From assembly GCF_000732195.1 (NCBI RefSeq), contig NZ_JNNU01000010.1, forward strand, positions 62,001-126,000: a stretch of DNA of 64,000 bases, in the 5' to 3' direction. The notes under the pieces are model-generated. The model was given only the letters and a program-made list of their open reading frames with translations, was not told the DNA's origin and did not search any database. The stretch's first letter is position 1. The number at the start of each line of letters is the position of its first letter. Positions 55,640 through 64,000 of this stretch are shown piece by piece. Position numbers and translations under genes: made by a program. The DNA is from Neorhizobium vignae (lineage in GTDB: Bacteria; Pseudomonadota; Alphaproteobacteria; Rhizobiales; Rhizobiaceae).

Positions 55640-56614
55640 CTAGACGTGGCCGGCAATCGGCTTCGGCAGATAGTCACGCTCGAGGTCAGCGACATCCTCG
55701 GGGGAGAGGCTGATCTCCAACGCCTTCACGGCATCCTCGAACTGCGCCGGCTTCGAGATGCCGACGATCGGTGCAGTCACCGCCGTGCGGCTCGCGACCC
55801 AGGCATAGGCGACCTGCGCCATCGGTCTGTCATGGCGCTTCGCCACCGCCTTGAGGGCGGTGATCACCGCATCGTCGGCAGCCTGCGTCTGGTCGTAAAG
55901 GGCTCGCGCCGTCCCGTCGGTCTGGCCGCGCGTGGTTTCACCCGCAGCCCGTCCGGCCAGCCGGCCACGGGCAAGCGGACTCCAGGGCACGACGCCCACA
56001 CCTTCGCTGAGGCATAGAGGCAGCATTTCACGCTCTTCTTCACGATAGATGAGATTGTAGTGCGGCTGCATCGAGACGAATTGCGCCCAGCCATTCTGCC
56101 GCTGCAGCCCGATCGCCTTCATGAACTGCCAGGCATGCATGGAGGACGCGCCGAGGTAACGGACCTTGCCAGCCCGCACGACGTCGTTCAGAGCCTCCAG
56201 CGTCTCTTCGAGAGGCGTACCGTAGTCGAACCGGTGCAACTGGTAGAGGTCGATATGATCGGTGCCGAGGCGCTTGAGGCTGCCGTCGACCGCGTCGAGG
56301 ATATGCTTGCGTGACAGGCCGCGGTCGTTGATATCGCTGCTCATCGGATGGAAAAGCTTCGTCGCGATCACAAGCTTGTGGCGGGGAACGAGGTCCAGCA
56401 ACACCCTGCCGGTGATCTCCTCGCTCTTGCCGAGAGAATACATGTCCGCCGTGTCGAAGAAGTTGATGCCGAGATCGACCGCCTGGCGGAGGATCTTGGC
56501 ACTGTCTTCGAAACCCAGCACCCAAGGCGCCCATTCGCTCGATCCGAAGGTCATGCAGCCGAGCGCAAGGCGCGAGACCTTCAGGCCAGACCGACCAAGA
56601 TTGACATAATCCAT
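55640..56614 (-). CDS. Aldo/keto reductase
   Basis: A 324-residue NADPH-dependent (beta/alpha)8 oxidoreductase. The catalytic tetrad is complete: D54 and Y59 in FDTADMYS, K86 in VIATKLF and H127 in LYQLHRFD. The C-terminal cofactor region (IVGISKPAQFEDAVKALE) is also present. It reduces aldehydes or ketones of unknown identity. An exact half-copy (TGATACAC) of the operator of the divergent GntR gene sits next to its start codon, so it may belong to that regulon. Confidence 0.92.
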   Translation of the reverse strand: MDYVNLGRSGLKVSRLALGCMTFGSSEWAPWVLGFEDSAKILRQAVDLGINFFDTADMYSLGKSEEITGRVLLDLVPRHKLVIATKLFHPMSSDINDRGLSRKHILDAVDGSLKRLGTDHIDLYQLHRFDYGTPLEETLEALNDVVRAGKVRYLGASSMHAWQFMKAIGLQRQNGWAQFVSMQPHYNLIYREEEREMLPLCLSEGVGVVPWSPLARGRLAGRAAGETTRGQTDGTARALYDQTQAADDAVITALKAVAKRHDRPMAQVAYAWVASRTAVTAPIVGISKPAQFEDAVKALEISLSPEDVADLERDYLPKPIAGHV

Positions 56615-56622
56615 TGATACAC
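56615..56622 (-). promoter_or_regulatory. Half-operator next to the aldo/keto reductase start
   Basis: TGATACAC, identical to one arm of the dyad at 56772-56793, directly precedes the aldo/keto reductase ATG. The opposite arm is not recognisable, so binding is uncertain. Confidence 0.3.
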
Positions 56623-56771
56623 CTCACCCTTCAAGAAGGACCGCCGGCAGAGCGGTCCCCTTAGGGAAAGCTATATAACTGAAGCCTTTCGAGGCATTCA
56701 ATTGCTCTGCCGCGAAAATATGCAAATTTTTGTCGAAGGGATTGCCATTGGCGTATCCCATGTTACGGTGG

Positions 56772-56793
56772 GTGTATCAAACGAGTGATACAC
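56772..56793 (+). promoter_or_regulatory. Perfect dyad at the GntR gene start (autoregulatory operator)
   Basis: GTGTATCA (56772-56779) and TGATACAC (56786-56793) form a perfect 8-bp inverted repeat with six bases between, ending two bases before ATG 56796. Placement over the ribosome site and the GTGTATCA-type arms suit a GntR operator acting on its own gene. Confidence 0.65.
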
Positions 56794-56795
56794 AG

Positions 56796-57833
56796 ATGTT
56801 CACCATCGATGCCTCCAGCATCGACCGGTCCCTCCCGGTTCCGGTCGGCAAGCAGCTCTACGGACTGCTGGCCTACATGCTGTCCTTTGGCGACATGCCG
56901 AAGGGCGTGAAACTGCAGTCGGTGCGTCAGCTGGCCGCCGAACTGGACATCGCGCCGATGACGGTGGCCGAAGTCTACAAACAGCTCCGGGCCGAGGGGC
57001 TGGTGGAGATCCGGGCTGGTCTCGGGGCTTTTACCGTCTATGAGCCGAACCGGCAGATCGGTCGCGGGGCGCCGGCGAACGTGCTGAGCGCGGATATCGA
57101 CAGTCTGCTCGAAAAGGCTGAACGGCTGGGGATTTCGCCGGTCACGCTCGCCTCCATGGTCCAGGCCCAGGCGCGGCTGAGGAAACCGCGGGTTCATCTG
57201 AACATCGTCTTCGTCGGCATCTTCGAGGCGCCGGCGCGCGACTATGTCGAGCAGATCCGCCCGACGCTTGCGGCAAACGACGTCATCAGCCTGGTCACCG
57301 CCGATCAGGTGCGCGACAGCGCCGAAGTCCGCGAGCAGTGCCGCAATGCCGACCTCGTGCTGACCTTCGTCCATCGCGAGGTGGAGATCCGCGGTTTTGT
57401 GCCGGAAGCCAATATCCTGGCGATCCGCTTCATCCCGTCGGAGCGGACACGGCAGTCGCTTGCACTTCTCGATCCGCGCACCCGGGTTGCCGCTGTCACG
57501 CAGCTGAAGGACTACATCGCCATCATGCGTCCGAGTGTGCGCGAGTTCGCGCCGCATATTTCAGACATTACTGTCGCATGGTCCTATGCCGACGATCTCG
57601 CCGACATCATCGCCCGCTGTGATGTCGTCATCTACGCCTCCGGCGCCGATCACGTCGCCGATCTCGCCGGGCCGAACAAACGCTGTTTCGAATACCGCCA
57701 TTCGCCCGATCCCGGTGTGCTTGAGAACCTTCTTGCGCCGGCACTTGCCGAACTGCGCCACAACAAGATCAAGGACGGCGAGGCGCCGGCCAGGGTTTCC
57801 GAACTCGCATCTCGGAGGACCAAGACCCGCTGA
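56796..57833 (+). CDS. GntR-family regulator with unusual C-terminal domain
   Basis: A 345-residue protein. The N-terminal winged helix (MPKGVKLQSVRQLAAELDIA, then EVYKQLRAEGLVEIRAGLGA) is clearly GntR. The C-terminal 220 residues (VHLNIVFVGIFEAPARDYVE, DLVLTFVHREVEIRGFVPEA, CDVVIYASGADHVADLAGPN) look like two alternating alpha/beta lobes and do not resemble UTRA, FCD or aminotransferase domains. I start at ATG 56796; the in-frame extension to 56730 runs through the operator. It heads the peptide-type ABC gene cluster and probably regulates it. Confidence 0.82.
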   Translation: MFTIDASSIDRSLPVPVGKQLYGLLAYMLSFGDMPKGVKLQSVRQLAAELDIAPMTVAEVYKQLRAEGLVEIRAGLGAFTVYEPNRQIGRGAPANVLSADIDSLLEKAERLGISPVTLASMVQAQARLRKPRVHLNIVFVGIFEAPARDYVEQIRPTLAANDVISLVTADQVRDSAEVREQCRNADLVLTFVHREVEIRGFVPEANILAIRFIPSERTRQSLALLDPRTRVAAVTQLKDYIAIMRPSVREFAPHISDITVAWSYADDLADIIARCDVVIYASGADHVADLAGPNKRCFEYRHSPDPGVLENLLAPALAELRHNKIKDGEAPARVSELASRRTKTR

Positions 57834-57879
57834 TACGAGCAACGCTTTGAATGAACCAAAACCAATAAGGGGAACAGAC

Positions 57880-59415
57880 ATGAGCAAAGCACTATCGATC
57901 ACAGCCACGTTCCTGCTTGCAGGACTTTCCTTCGCCGCCCTTTCGTCCGCGCATGCCGCGACCGTCACCATCGGGACAGACGTCGATGCCGGCACGCTGG
58001 ACCCGCGCCTTGCCCGCGACACGACCGCCTACCGCGTCATCGATCTCATCTATTCCGGTCTGATCCATACGACACCGAGCCTGGAAGCGAAGCCGGATCT
58101 CGCCGAAAGCTGGGAAACCCCCAACCCGACGACCTGGATCTTCAAGCTCCGCCCGAACTTGAAATTCTCGGACGGCAGCCCGCTGACGGCCGCTGACGTC
58201 GTCTTCACCTTCAGCTCGATCCTGAACAAGGATTTCAACGCGCCGATGCGGGCGCTCTATACGCCGATTTCGGCCGTGGAAGCGGTCGATCCTCAGACGG
58301 TGAAATTCACGCTTTCGGCACCCTATGCACCGCTGCTCAGCTATCTCGACATCGGCATCGTTTCAAAGGCGCTGGTCGAAGGCGGCACGGACATTGCACT
58401 GAAACCGGTCGGCGCAGGCCCGATGAAATTCGCCTCCTGGACGCGCGGCAGCGCCATCCAGCTCGAGCCCAATCCAAATTATTGGGGCGAGAAGCCGAAG
58501 GCCGACAAGGTCAACATCAAGATCATCGGCGACGGCTCGGCCCGCGCCCAGGCCTTCGAAGCCGGCGACCTCGACATTATCCAGTCGCCGCTGGCACCGC
58601 AGGACATCAAGCGGCTGCAGGCGGACAAGCGTTTCGGCGCCGTCGTTCAGCCGGGCCTCGGCGTGACTTACATCAACTTCAACACCAAGGATCCGTTGCT
58701 TTCCAGCCCGAAGATGCGGCAGGCCTTCTCGATGCTGATCGACCAGAAAACGATCGTCAACGACATCTACCAGGGTGTCGACGCAGTGGCTTCCTCGATA
58801 GTCCTTCCCTCGTCCTGGGCCTATTCGAAGGACATCAAGCAGCCGGGCTTCGACGTCGAGGGTGCCAAGAAGCTCTTCAAGGAAGAAGGCTGGGCGGACA
58901 CCAATGGCGACGGCATCCTCGACAAGGGCGGCAAGCCGCTGAGCATCGTTCTGTCCACCCATAGCGAAGACAGCAACCGCGTCCAGACGGTCGAATTCAT
59001 GCAGGCGAATTTCCAGGCCGCGGGCGTCGATGCCAAGACGCAGGTCAGCGACTGGCCGTCCTTCTCCACCAATTACGTGCAGAAGAGCCAGCACCAGATC
59101 GCGCTGCTCGGCTGGCTGAACATCGTCGATCCGGACCGTCTCCTGTTCGCCCAGCTGACCACCGGCGGCTCGACCAACTGGGGCGGATATTCCAATCCGG
59201 CAGTCGATGATCTCCTGAAGCAGGGCCGTTCGGCAACCACCCAGGCGGATCGCACCGCAGCCTACCAGAAGGCCGCAACGCTGCTGGCGAGCGACCTGCC
59301 CTATTACATCGTCTCCTACCAGGGCTATCAGCTCTTCTACTCGAAGAAACTGCCCTTCGAGGTGCAGGCGACCTCGCGCGGCAACATGCGCGGCATGATC
59401 GGCCTCAAGGACTGA
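57880..59415 (+). CDS. Peptide-type ABC transporter substrate-binding protein (family 5)
   Basis: A 511-residue secreted receptor with signal peptide MSKALSITATFLLAGLSFAA (cleavage near HAA-TVT). AGTLDPRLARDTTAYRVIDL, LRPNLKFSDGSPLTAADVVF and the C-terminal lobe (LLGWLNIVDPDRLLFAQL) match DppA/OppA proteins. AAGGGG before ATG 57880 is a good ribosome site. It is the first structural gene of the operon, 46 bases after the GntR gene, and is followed by a large hairpin. Confidence 0.93.
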   Translation: MSKALSITATFLLAGLSFAALSSAHAATVTIGTDVDAGTLDPRLARDTTAYRVIDLIYSGLIHTTPSLEAKPDLAESWETPNPTTWIFKLRPNLKFSDGSPLTAADVVFTFSSILNKDFNAPMRALYTPISAVEAVDPQTVKFTLSAPYAPLLSYLDIGIVSKALVEGGTDIALKPVGAGPMKFASWTRGSAIQLEPNPNYWGEKPKADKVNIKIIGDGSARAQAFEAGDLDIIQSPLAPQDIKRLQADKRFGAVVQPGLGVTYINFNTKDPLLSSPKMRQAFSMLIDQKTIVNDIYQGVDAVASSIVLPSSWAYSKDIKQPGFDVEGAKKLFKEEGWADTNGDGILDKGGKPLSIVLSTHSEDSNRVQTVEFMQANFQAAGVDAKTQVSDWPSFSTNYVQKSQHQIALLGWLNIVDPDRLLFAQLTTGGSTNWGGYSNPAVDDLLKQGRSATTQADRTAAYQKAATLLASDLPYYIVSYQGYQLFYSKKLPFEVQATSRGNMRGMIGLKD

Positions 59416-59425
59416 TGCTCAGACT

Positions 59426-59462
59426 GCGGGCCGGCCAATCTGGGTATCGGAGGCCGGCCCGC
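59426..59462 (+). terminator. Intercistronic hairpin after the peptide-type binding protein gene
   Basis: Perfect 11-bp arms GCGGGCCGGCC and GGCCGGCCCGC with a 15-base loop start 11 bases after the binding-protein stop. There is no T-run. Position and form suggest mRNA stabilisation or partial termination between binding protein and the rest of the operon. Confidence 0.5.
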
Positions 59463-59508
59463 GTCATGCCGAAATTGCAGTTCCCTTAGCGTGTTCCAGG
59501 GTGACCCG

Positions 59509-60684
59509 ATGGCTTTCTCACAGCGTCTCGGCGCGGACTTCTACGCGAAAATTCAGGCCGAGATCCGCAAGCGGATGGACGCGGCCGGCATCGATCTTCT
59601 GCTTCTCGATTCCAACGACGACGTCATCTACACGACCGGATTTTCGCATTACACGACAGAGCGGCCGGTGGTCGTGGCGATCACGGCGACGGATGCTTTC
59701 CTGCTGCTTCCCGAACTGGAGCGTACCCATGCTGCACACCAGCATGTAGCCGCAGAGGCGATCGTCTATTTCGAGTTTCCCGGCATAGACCCGTGGCACG
59801 CGGTGCTCGGCCGCAAGTTTGCCGGGTTCGGAGGAACGGTCGCCTATGGCCACGCGATCTCGCTTGCCCGGGTAGAGCCGATCGAGGGCGCCTTCCCGAA
59901 TGCGGAACGGGTGATCCCGAGCAATATCGTCCAGCAGATGCGGCTCCGGAAACATCCGGAAGAAATCGCCCTGCACCGCGAAGCCGCGCGCCTGTCCGAC
60001 CGGATGGTCGAGGTCGGCGTCGAGATGATCCGCGAGGCGATGCGAAAGGGCTGCCCGTTGCCAAGCGAGGTCGAGATCGAATCCTACGTTTCGCGCCACG
60101 CCATGCGCACCATGCACGAGGAGCATGAGGACATCATGCTGGTGCAGGGACTGGCGAGCGGGCTCGTCTATTCCGGCGCCCGCTCCGCCTTTCCCCACGG
60201 CATGCCGACCGGCAATCCGGTGAAGATCGGCGAAAGTATCATCCTGTCGCTCGGCTGTCGGGTTGGCGCTCGCGCTTCGGAAAGCGAACGCACCTTCTTC
60301 ATCGGCGAACCGTCGAAACTGCAAAGGGAGCATTATGCCGTCGCCTGCGAGGCCCAGCGCATGGCGACTGCGGCGCTGATTGCCGGCCACACCTGCGCTT
60401 CCGTCGACAACCTGGCGCTCGCCTATATTCGCGACAGCGGCATGAGCGAATACCTGCTTCATCGCGTCGGCCATGGCATGGGCATCATGTTCCACGAGGC
60501 ACCCTGGGTGGAAGGGGGCGACCAGACGATCCTGGAACCCGGCATGATCACCTCCAGCGAGCCGGCGATCTTCGTGCCGGGCTTCGCCGGCTACCGCATC
60601 GCCGATACCGTGCTGATTGCGGCCGAGGGGCCGGACAGCATGACGCTCTATCCCCGCAAGCTTGAAGACGTGATCATCGCCTGA
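59509..60684 (+). CDS. Creatinase-like M24 family hydrolase, copy 1
   Basis: A 391-residue two-domain M24 protein. The usual metal ligands are altered: the first Asp is replaced in IILSLGCRVG, and the second in ASESERTF, as in creatinase and ectoine hydrolase, which work without the dinuclear metal centre. The catalytic His remains in HRVGHGMGI. It is therefore likelier a C-N hydrolase of an amidine, lactam or amide than a metallopeptidase. AGGGTGA precedes ATG 59509. It follows the binding protein and is duplicated by the next gene. Confidence 0.85.
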   Translation: MAFSQRLGADFYAKIQAEIRKRMDAAGIDLLLLDSNDDVIYTTGFSHYTTERPVVVAITATDAFLLLPELERTHAAHQHVAAEAIVYFEFPGIDPWHAVLGRKFAGFGGTVAYGHAISLARVEPIEGAFPNAERVIPSNIVQQMRLRKHPEEIALHREAARLSDRMVEVGVEMIREAMRKGCPLPSEVEIESYVSRHAMRTMHEEHEDIMLVQGLASGLVYSGARSAFPHGMPTGNPVKIGESIILSLGCRVGARASESERTFFIGEPSKLQREHYAVACEAQRMATAALIAGHTCASVDNLALAYIRDSGMSEYLLHRVGHGMGIMFHEAPWVEGGDQTILEPGMITSSEPAIFVPGFAGYRIADTVLIAAEGPDSMTLYPRKLEDVIIA

Positions 60685-60694
60685 GGTTCGCAAA

Positions 60695-61866
60695 ATGGGT
60701 TTCAGCCAGCGCCTAGCACCGGAATTCTATCAGCGGCTCCATCGCGACATCCGGGCCCGCATGGAGGAGAAGGGCGTGGGCCTCCTGATCCTCGATGCTG
60801 CCGACGACGTGCTCTACACGACGGGTTTTTCATTCCGACCGAACGAACGGCCGGTGGTGCTGGCTTTGACCGCAACGGATGCGATCCTGCTGATCCCCGA
60901 ACTGGAGCGCGAACACGCCGACCGTCAGGACCTAGCGGCCGAAACTCTCGTCTATTTCGAGTTTCCGGGCATAGATCGGGCCTTTTCGCTGCTCGCGCGT
61001 TCGATCGGCGAAATCGGAGGCGATATCGCCCATTCCTACGGGCTTTCGGTGGGACGGGCGGCGGAGCTTGCCGGACTCTTCCCGAACAACCGCGTTATGC
61101 CGACGGATATCGTCGCCAGGATGCGGCAGGTGAAATATCCCGAGGAGCTGCGGCTGCATCGCGAGGCGGCACGCATATCCGACGCGATGGTCCAGGCGGG
61201 CGTCGATCTCGTCACCGAAGCCTTCCGGGCCTGCAGGCCGCTGCCGAGCGAGATCGCACTGGAGGGGCATGTGGTGCGTCATGCGCTCGACATCATGGAA
61301 AACGAGCACGAGGACATCATGAATGTCCCGACGCTGGCGGGTGGGTTGGTTTACGGCGGAGCGAACTCGGCCTATCCGCACGGCATCATTTCCCACCGCC
61401 GCATCCAGCCGGGCGAGAGCTTCATTTTGTCGTTGGGTTGCCGGGTCGGCGGCCGCGCGGCGGAAAGCGAGCGCACGTTCGTGCTTGGCGAACCCGGCAA
61501 GGATCACGAGAAATATTATGCCATCGCCCAGGAAGCGCAGCGGCTGGCACGGCAGGTCTCGTCGCCGGCCGCACCTGCGCCTCTGCCGATATCACCGCGC
61601 TTGCCTATATCCGCGAACAGGGCATGGGCCCTTATCTCAAGCACCGCGTCGGCCACGGCATGGGCGTTGCCTTCCACGAACCGCCCTGGGTCGAGGCCGG
61701 CGACCAGACCATTCTCCGGGACGGGATGATCTGTTCGAGCGAGCCTGCGCTCTACGTGCCGGAGGTCGGGGGTTTTCGCCTCGCCGACACGGTTCTCGTC
61801 ACCGGGCAAGGTCCCGATTCACTCACGAAATTCCCGCGCCGCTTCGAGGAGATCGTCCTGTCATGA
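60695..61866 (+). pseudogene. Creatinase-like M24 family hydrolase, copy 2, frameshifted
   Basis: This paralogue of the upstream gene starts 10 bases after it. It carries the same features (ILSLGCRVGGRAAESERTF). The first frame is family-like to about 61549 (EAQRLAR), after which it reads unrelated residues to 61729. A frame one base different resumes the homology exactly (AGLVAGRTCASADITALAYI, HRVGHGMGVAFHEPPW) and ends normally at 61866. Loss of one G near 61549-61553 explains it. It is otherwise intact, so a recent mutation or a sequence error is possible. Confidence 0.8.
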
Positions 61867-61900
61867 CCGTCGCTCCGGCACAGCCAAGCGGAACCGCCCG

Positions 61901-62881
61901 ATGCTAGCCTATATCGTCCGCCGTCTGCTGCTGCTGATCCCGATGGCGGCCGGCATGGTCGTCGTCACCTTCGGCCTGTTGCTGCTGATCCCCGGCGATC
62001 CGGCTTCCGTCCTGCTTGGCCAGGAGGCTTCGACCGAAGCGATCAACAACCTGCGCAACGCGCTCGGCCTCAACGATCCCTGGTATATCCGTCTCGGCTC
62101 CTATTTCGGCCGGCTGCTGCAGGGCGACATGGGCCGCTCGATCTTTCAGAATCAGGCAGTGTCGGAAATCGTCGCCGGCCGGCTGGGCGCGACCATCGAG
62201 CTTGCGGTTGTCGCACTGATCCTTGCCTGTCTCGTCGGCATCTCACTCGGGGTTCTGGCTGCCACGCGACAGGGTTCGATCGTCGATACCGTATCGATGA
62301 TCTTCGCCCAGCTTGGCGTTTCGATGCCGGTCTACTGGCTCGGCCTGCTGCTGATGCTGCTCTTTGCCGTGACGCTCGGCTGGCTTCCGGCAATCGGCCG
62401 CGGCGCGCCCTTTCCCGAAGCGCTCTGGGCCGCTCTTACCGGCCGGCCGCAGGTCCTCATCGACAGTTTCGCGCATATCCTTTTGCCGGCAGTCGCACTT
62501 GCCGCCAACTCCGCTGCGATCATCTCACGGCTCGTGCGCACGGCGATGCTCGAAGTGCTGCGTGAGGACTTCGTGCGCACCGCCTATGCCAAGGGCCTGC
62601 GCCGCCAGCGCGTCATCCTTCGCCATGCGTTCCGCAACGCGCTCCTCCCGGTGCTGAGCGTCGTCGGCCTGCGCTTCGGTGCCCTGCTCGGGGGCGCGGT
62701 GCTGACCGAAACCATCTTTGCCTGGCCGGGCCTCGGCCAACTGACCATCACGGCGATCTCGCAGCGCGACCTGCCGCTCATTCAGGGCATCGTGCTCACG
62801 TTCGCGATCATCTTCGCGCTGGTGAACCTCGTCGTCGATCTTCTCTATGCGGTCGTCGATCCGCGCATCCGTTTGGGTTGA
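61901..62881 (+). CDS. Peptide-type ABC transporter permease (DppB)
   Basis: A 326-residue membrane protein with the typical start MLAYIVRRLLLLIPMAAGMV, LLLIPGDPASVLLGQEAS and the contact segment DFVRTAYAKGLRRQRVILRH. It follows the second M24 gene by 34 bases and is coupled to the DppC gene, with stop and start six bases apart. Confidence 0.93.
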   Translation: MLAYIVRRLLLLIPMAAGMVVVTFGLLLLIPGDPASVLLGQEASTEAINNLRNALGLNDPWYIRLGSYFGRLLQGDMGRSIFQNQAVSEIVAGRLGATIELAVVALILACLVGISLGVLAATRQGSIVDTVSMIFAQLGVSMPVYWLGLLLMLLFAVTLGWLPAIGRGAPFPEALWAALTGRPQVLIDSFAHILLPAVALAANSAAIISRLVRTAMLEVLREDFVRTAYAKGLRRQRVILRHAFRNALLPVLSVVGLRFGALLGGAVLTETIFAWPGLGQLTITAISQRDLPLIQGIVLTFAIIFALVNLVVDLLYAVVDPRIRLG

Positions 62882-62886
62882 GGCTC

Positions 62887-63732
62887 ATGAGATTGTCCAG
62901 GCGTTTCCGCAATATCTCCCTGATCCTCGGCATGTCGATCGTGCTGGCGATCGTCATCTGCGCCGTCTTTGCGCCCTATCTGTCGGCGCATGGCATCGAG
63001 CAGATGGACATGCGCAACCGCTTCTCCGGCCCGACGCTCACCCACTGGCTCGGCACCGACAATTTCGGGCGAGACCTCTGGGCGAGGCTGATCTACGGCG
63101 CGCGCGTCTCGCTGACCATCGCCTGCATCTCGGTCACCGCATCGGCTCTCATCGGCACGACGGTCGGGCTGACCGCGGGCTATTTCGGCGGATGGACGGA
63201 CCTGATCCTGATGCGGATCACCGACATCTTCCTGGGCTTTCCGGCGATCGTGCTCGCACTCGCCATCGTCGCGGTGCTCGGCCCCGGCACGATCAACGTG
63301 GCGATTGCCATCATCGTGGTCGCATGGACGGAATATGCACGCGTGGTTCGCGCGACGACGCTGGTCCTGCGCGAGCAGAACTATGTGCAGGCCGCAAGGG
63401 CGCTCGGCGCCCATCCGGTCCGCATCCTCGTCAAGGAAATCCTGCCCAATGCGATAGGGCCGATCATCGTGCTCGCCTCGCTCGGCTTCGGCACCGCGAT
63501 CATCTCGGAATCGGCGCTCAGCTTCCTCGGTTTCGGCCTGCCGCCGCCGGCGCCGACCTGGGGCTGGACGCTCGCCTACGGAACACGCTTCATGCGCGAC
63601 GAGCCGTGGCTGGCAATCATAGCAGGCGCCACGATCATGGTGACGGTGCTCGGCTTCAACCTGCTCGGCGACGGCCTGCGCGATGTGCTCGACCCGCGGC
63701 ATCTCTCGCGCTCTGCAGGCAAGAAGAAATAG
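62887..63732 (+). CDS. Peptide-type ABC transporter permease (DppC)
   Basis: A 281-residue membrane protein with LGTDNFGRDLWARLIYGARV, the helix cluster and the C-terminal SALSFLGFGLPPPAPTWGW typical of DppC/OppC. I use ATG 62887; the frame also opens with TTG at 62878, overlapping dppB. The ATPases needed by this transporter are not in the window and are probably encoded to the right. Confidence 0.93.
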   Translation: MRLSRRFRNISLILGMSIVLAIVICAVFAPYLSAHGIEQMDMRNRFSGPTLTHWLGTDNFGRDLWARLIYGARVSLTIACISVTASALIGTTVGLTAGYFGGWTDLILMRITDIFLGFPAIVLALAIVAVLGPGTINVAIAIIVVAWTEYARVVRATTLVLREQNYVQAARALGAHPVRILVKEILPNAIGPIIVLASLGFGTAIISESALSFLGFGLPPPAPTWGWTLAYGTRFMRDEPWLAIIAGATIMVTVLGFNLLGDGLRDVLDPRHLSRSAGKKK

Positions 63733-63779
63733 CCAACCCCTCAGGATCCAGACGACAACGACAGTGAAAGGAAACATCC

Positions 63780-64000
63780 ATGGTCAAGTCGATCAACAAG
63801 CTTCGTCCCAAATTCACGACCCATGCGGACGGCAGCGATGCCGTGCTCTTCATGCACGAACTTGTGGGCGAGACGGACGGTCCGACCATCGGGATCTCCG
63901 GCTCAATCCACGGCAACGAGAATGCCGGCTCGCAGGCGATCGTCGACCTCTTCCGCATCCTCAAGGACCTGCCGCTCAAGGGCCGCATTGTGCTTCTGCC
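63780..64000 (+). CDS. Succinylglutamate desuccinylase/aspartoacylase-family protein, partial (cut by window edge)
   Basis: The first 73 residues are visible. GISGSIHGNENAGSQAIVDL contains the HGNE zinc-binding motif of the AstE/AspA (M14-like) family. AAAGGAAA lies before ATG 63780. Members remove acyl groups from N-acyl amino acids. After a creatinase-like hydrolase this recalls ectoine degradation, where an M24 hydrolase is followed by an AstE/AspA-type deacetylase, but the HGNE variant and the Dpp-type transporter differ. The C-terminal half is outside the window. Confidence 0.8.
   Translation, partial: MVKSINKLRPKFTTHADGSDAVLFMHELVGETDGPTIGISGSIHGNENAGSQAIVDLFRILKDLPLKGRIVLL

Overview
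The window is high-GC DNA with the gene content of a free-living or plant-associated alphaproteobacterium, most likely Rhizobiaceae (Rhizobium/Agrobacterium/Neorhizobium-like). The reasons are the density of ABC uptake operons, the malonate genes matA-matB, an intracellular PHB depolymerase, and rhizobial-type small secreted proteins. No rRNA, tRNA or CRISPR array was seen.

Layout. 1-9 kb: mannose-6-phosphate isomerase, a 1-Cys peroxiredoxin with a strong terminator, a sulfur-scavenging set (LLM flavin monooxygenase, SfnB-like dehydrogenase, Rrf2 regulator), an M24 peptidase, the tail of a dead peptide-transporter ATPase, and an NfsA-like nitroreductase. 8.8-19.3 kb (all minus): malonyl-CoA decarboxylase, malonyl-CoA synthetase, a UGSC-family (cysteine form of a selenoprotein family) protein, a thioredoxin-reductase-like flavoprotein, a GntR/FCD regulator, and an Fe(III)-type ABC transporter. 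The two promoter regions of this stretch carry similar pairs of GntR-like boxes. 19.3-23.6 kb: PHB depolymerase, a glutathione transferase, tryptophan 2,3-dioxygenase, an AraC regulator and a VOC protein. 23.6-29.1 kb (minus): LacI regulator, a perfect 16-bp operator, then a polar amino-acid ABC transporter with a D-2-hydroxyacid dehydrogenase. 29.2-36.4 kb (minus): a carbohydrate ABC transporter followed by a single reading frame joining a glycerophosphodiester phosphodiesterase to a LacI regulator, then an inositol-monophosphatase-like enzyme. This looks like an uptake-and-cleavage route for a phosphodiester sugar compound.

36.7-55.3 kb: modBC and modA lie about 15.8 kb apart on the same strand, and each is preceded by a near-identical operator. 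Between them is an accessory region: a truncated, frameshifted subtilase, a frameshifted DUF1353 gene, a complete dipeptide-type ABC/aldehyde dehydrogenase/nitroreductase operon with a divergent IclR regulator, a ThrE-type exporter, a lipoprotein start fused to a decayed TniQ transposition protein, and two tandem small secreted proteins. A BrnT toxin remnant lies just beyond modC.

55.6-64 kb: an aldo/keto reductase, a GntR regulator with a perfect dyad at its own start, and a peptide-type ABC operon. The operon carries two tandem creatinase-like M24 proteins (the second frameshifted), two permeases and the start of an aspartoacylase-family gene cut by the window edge. It probably imports and hydrolyses an amide or amidine compound.

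All functional statements come from reading motifs and gene order; no database search was run.
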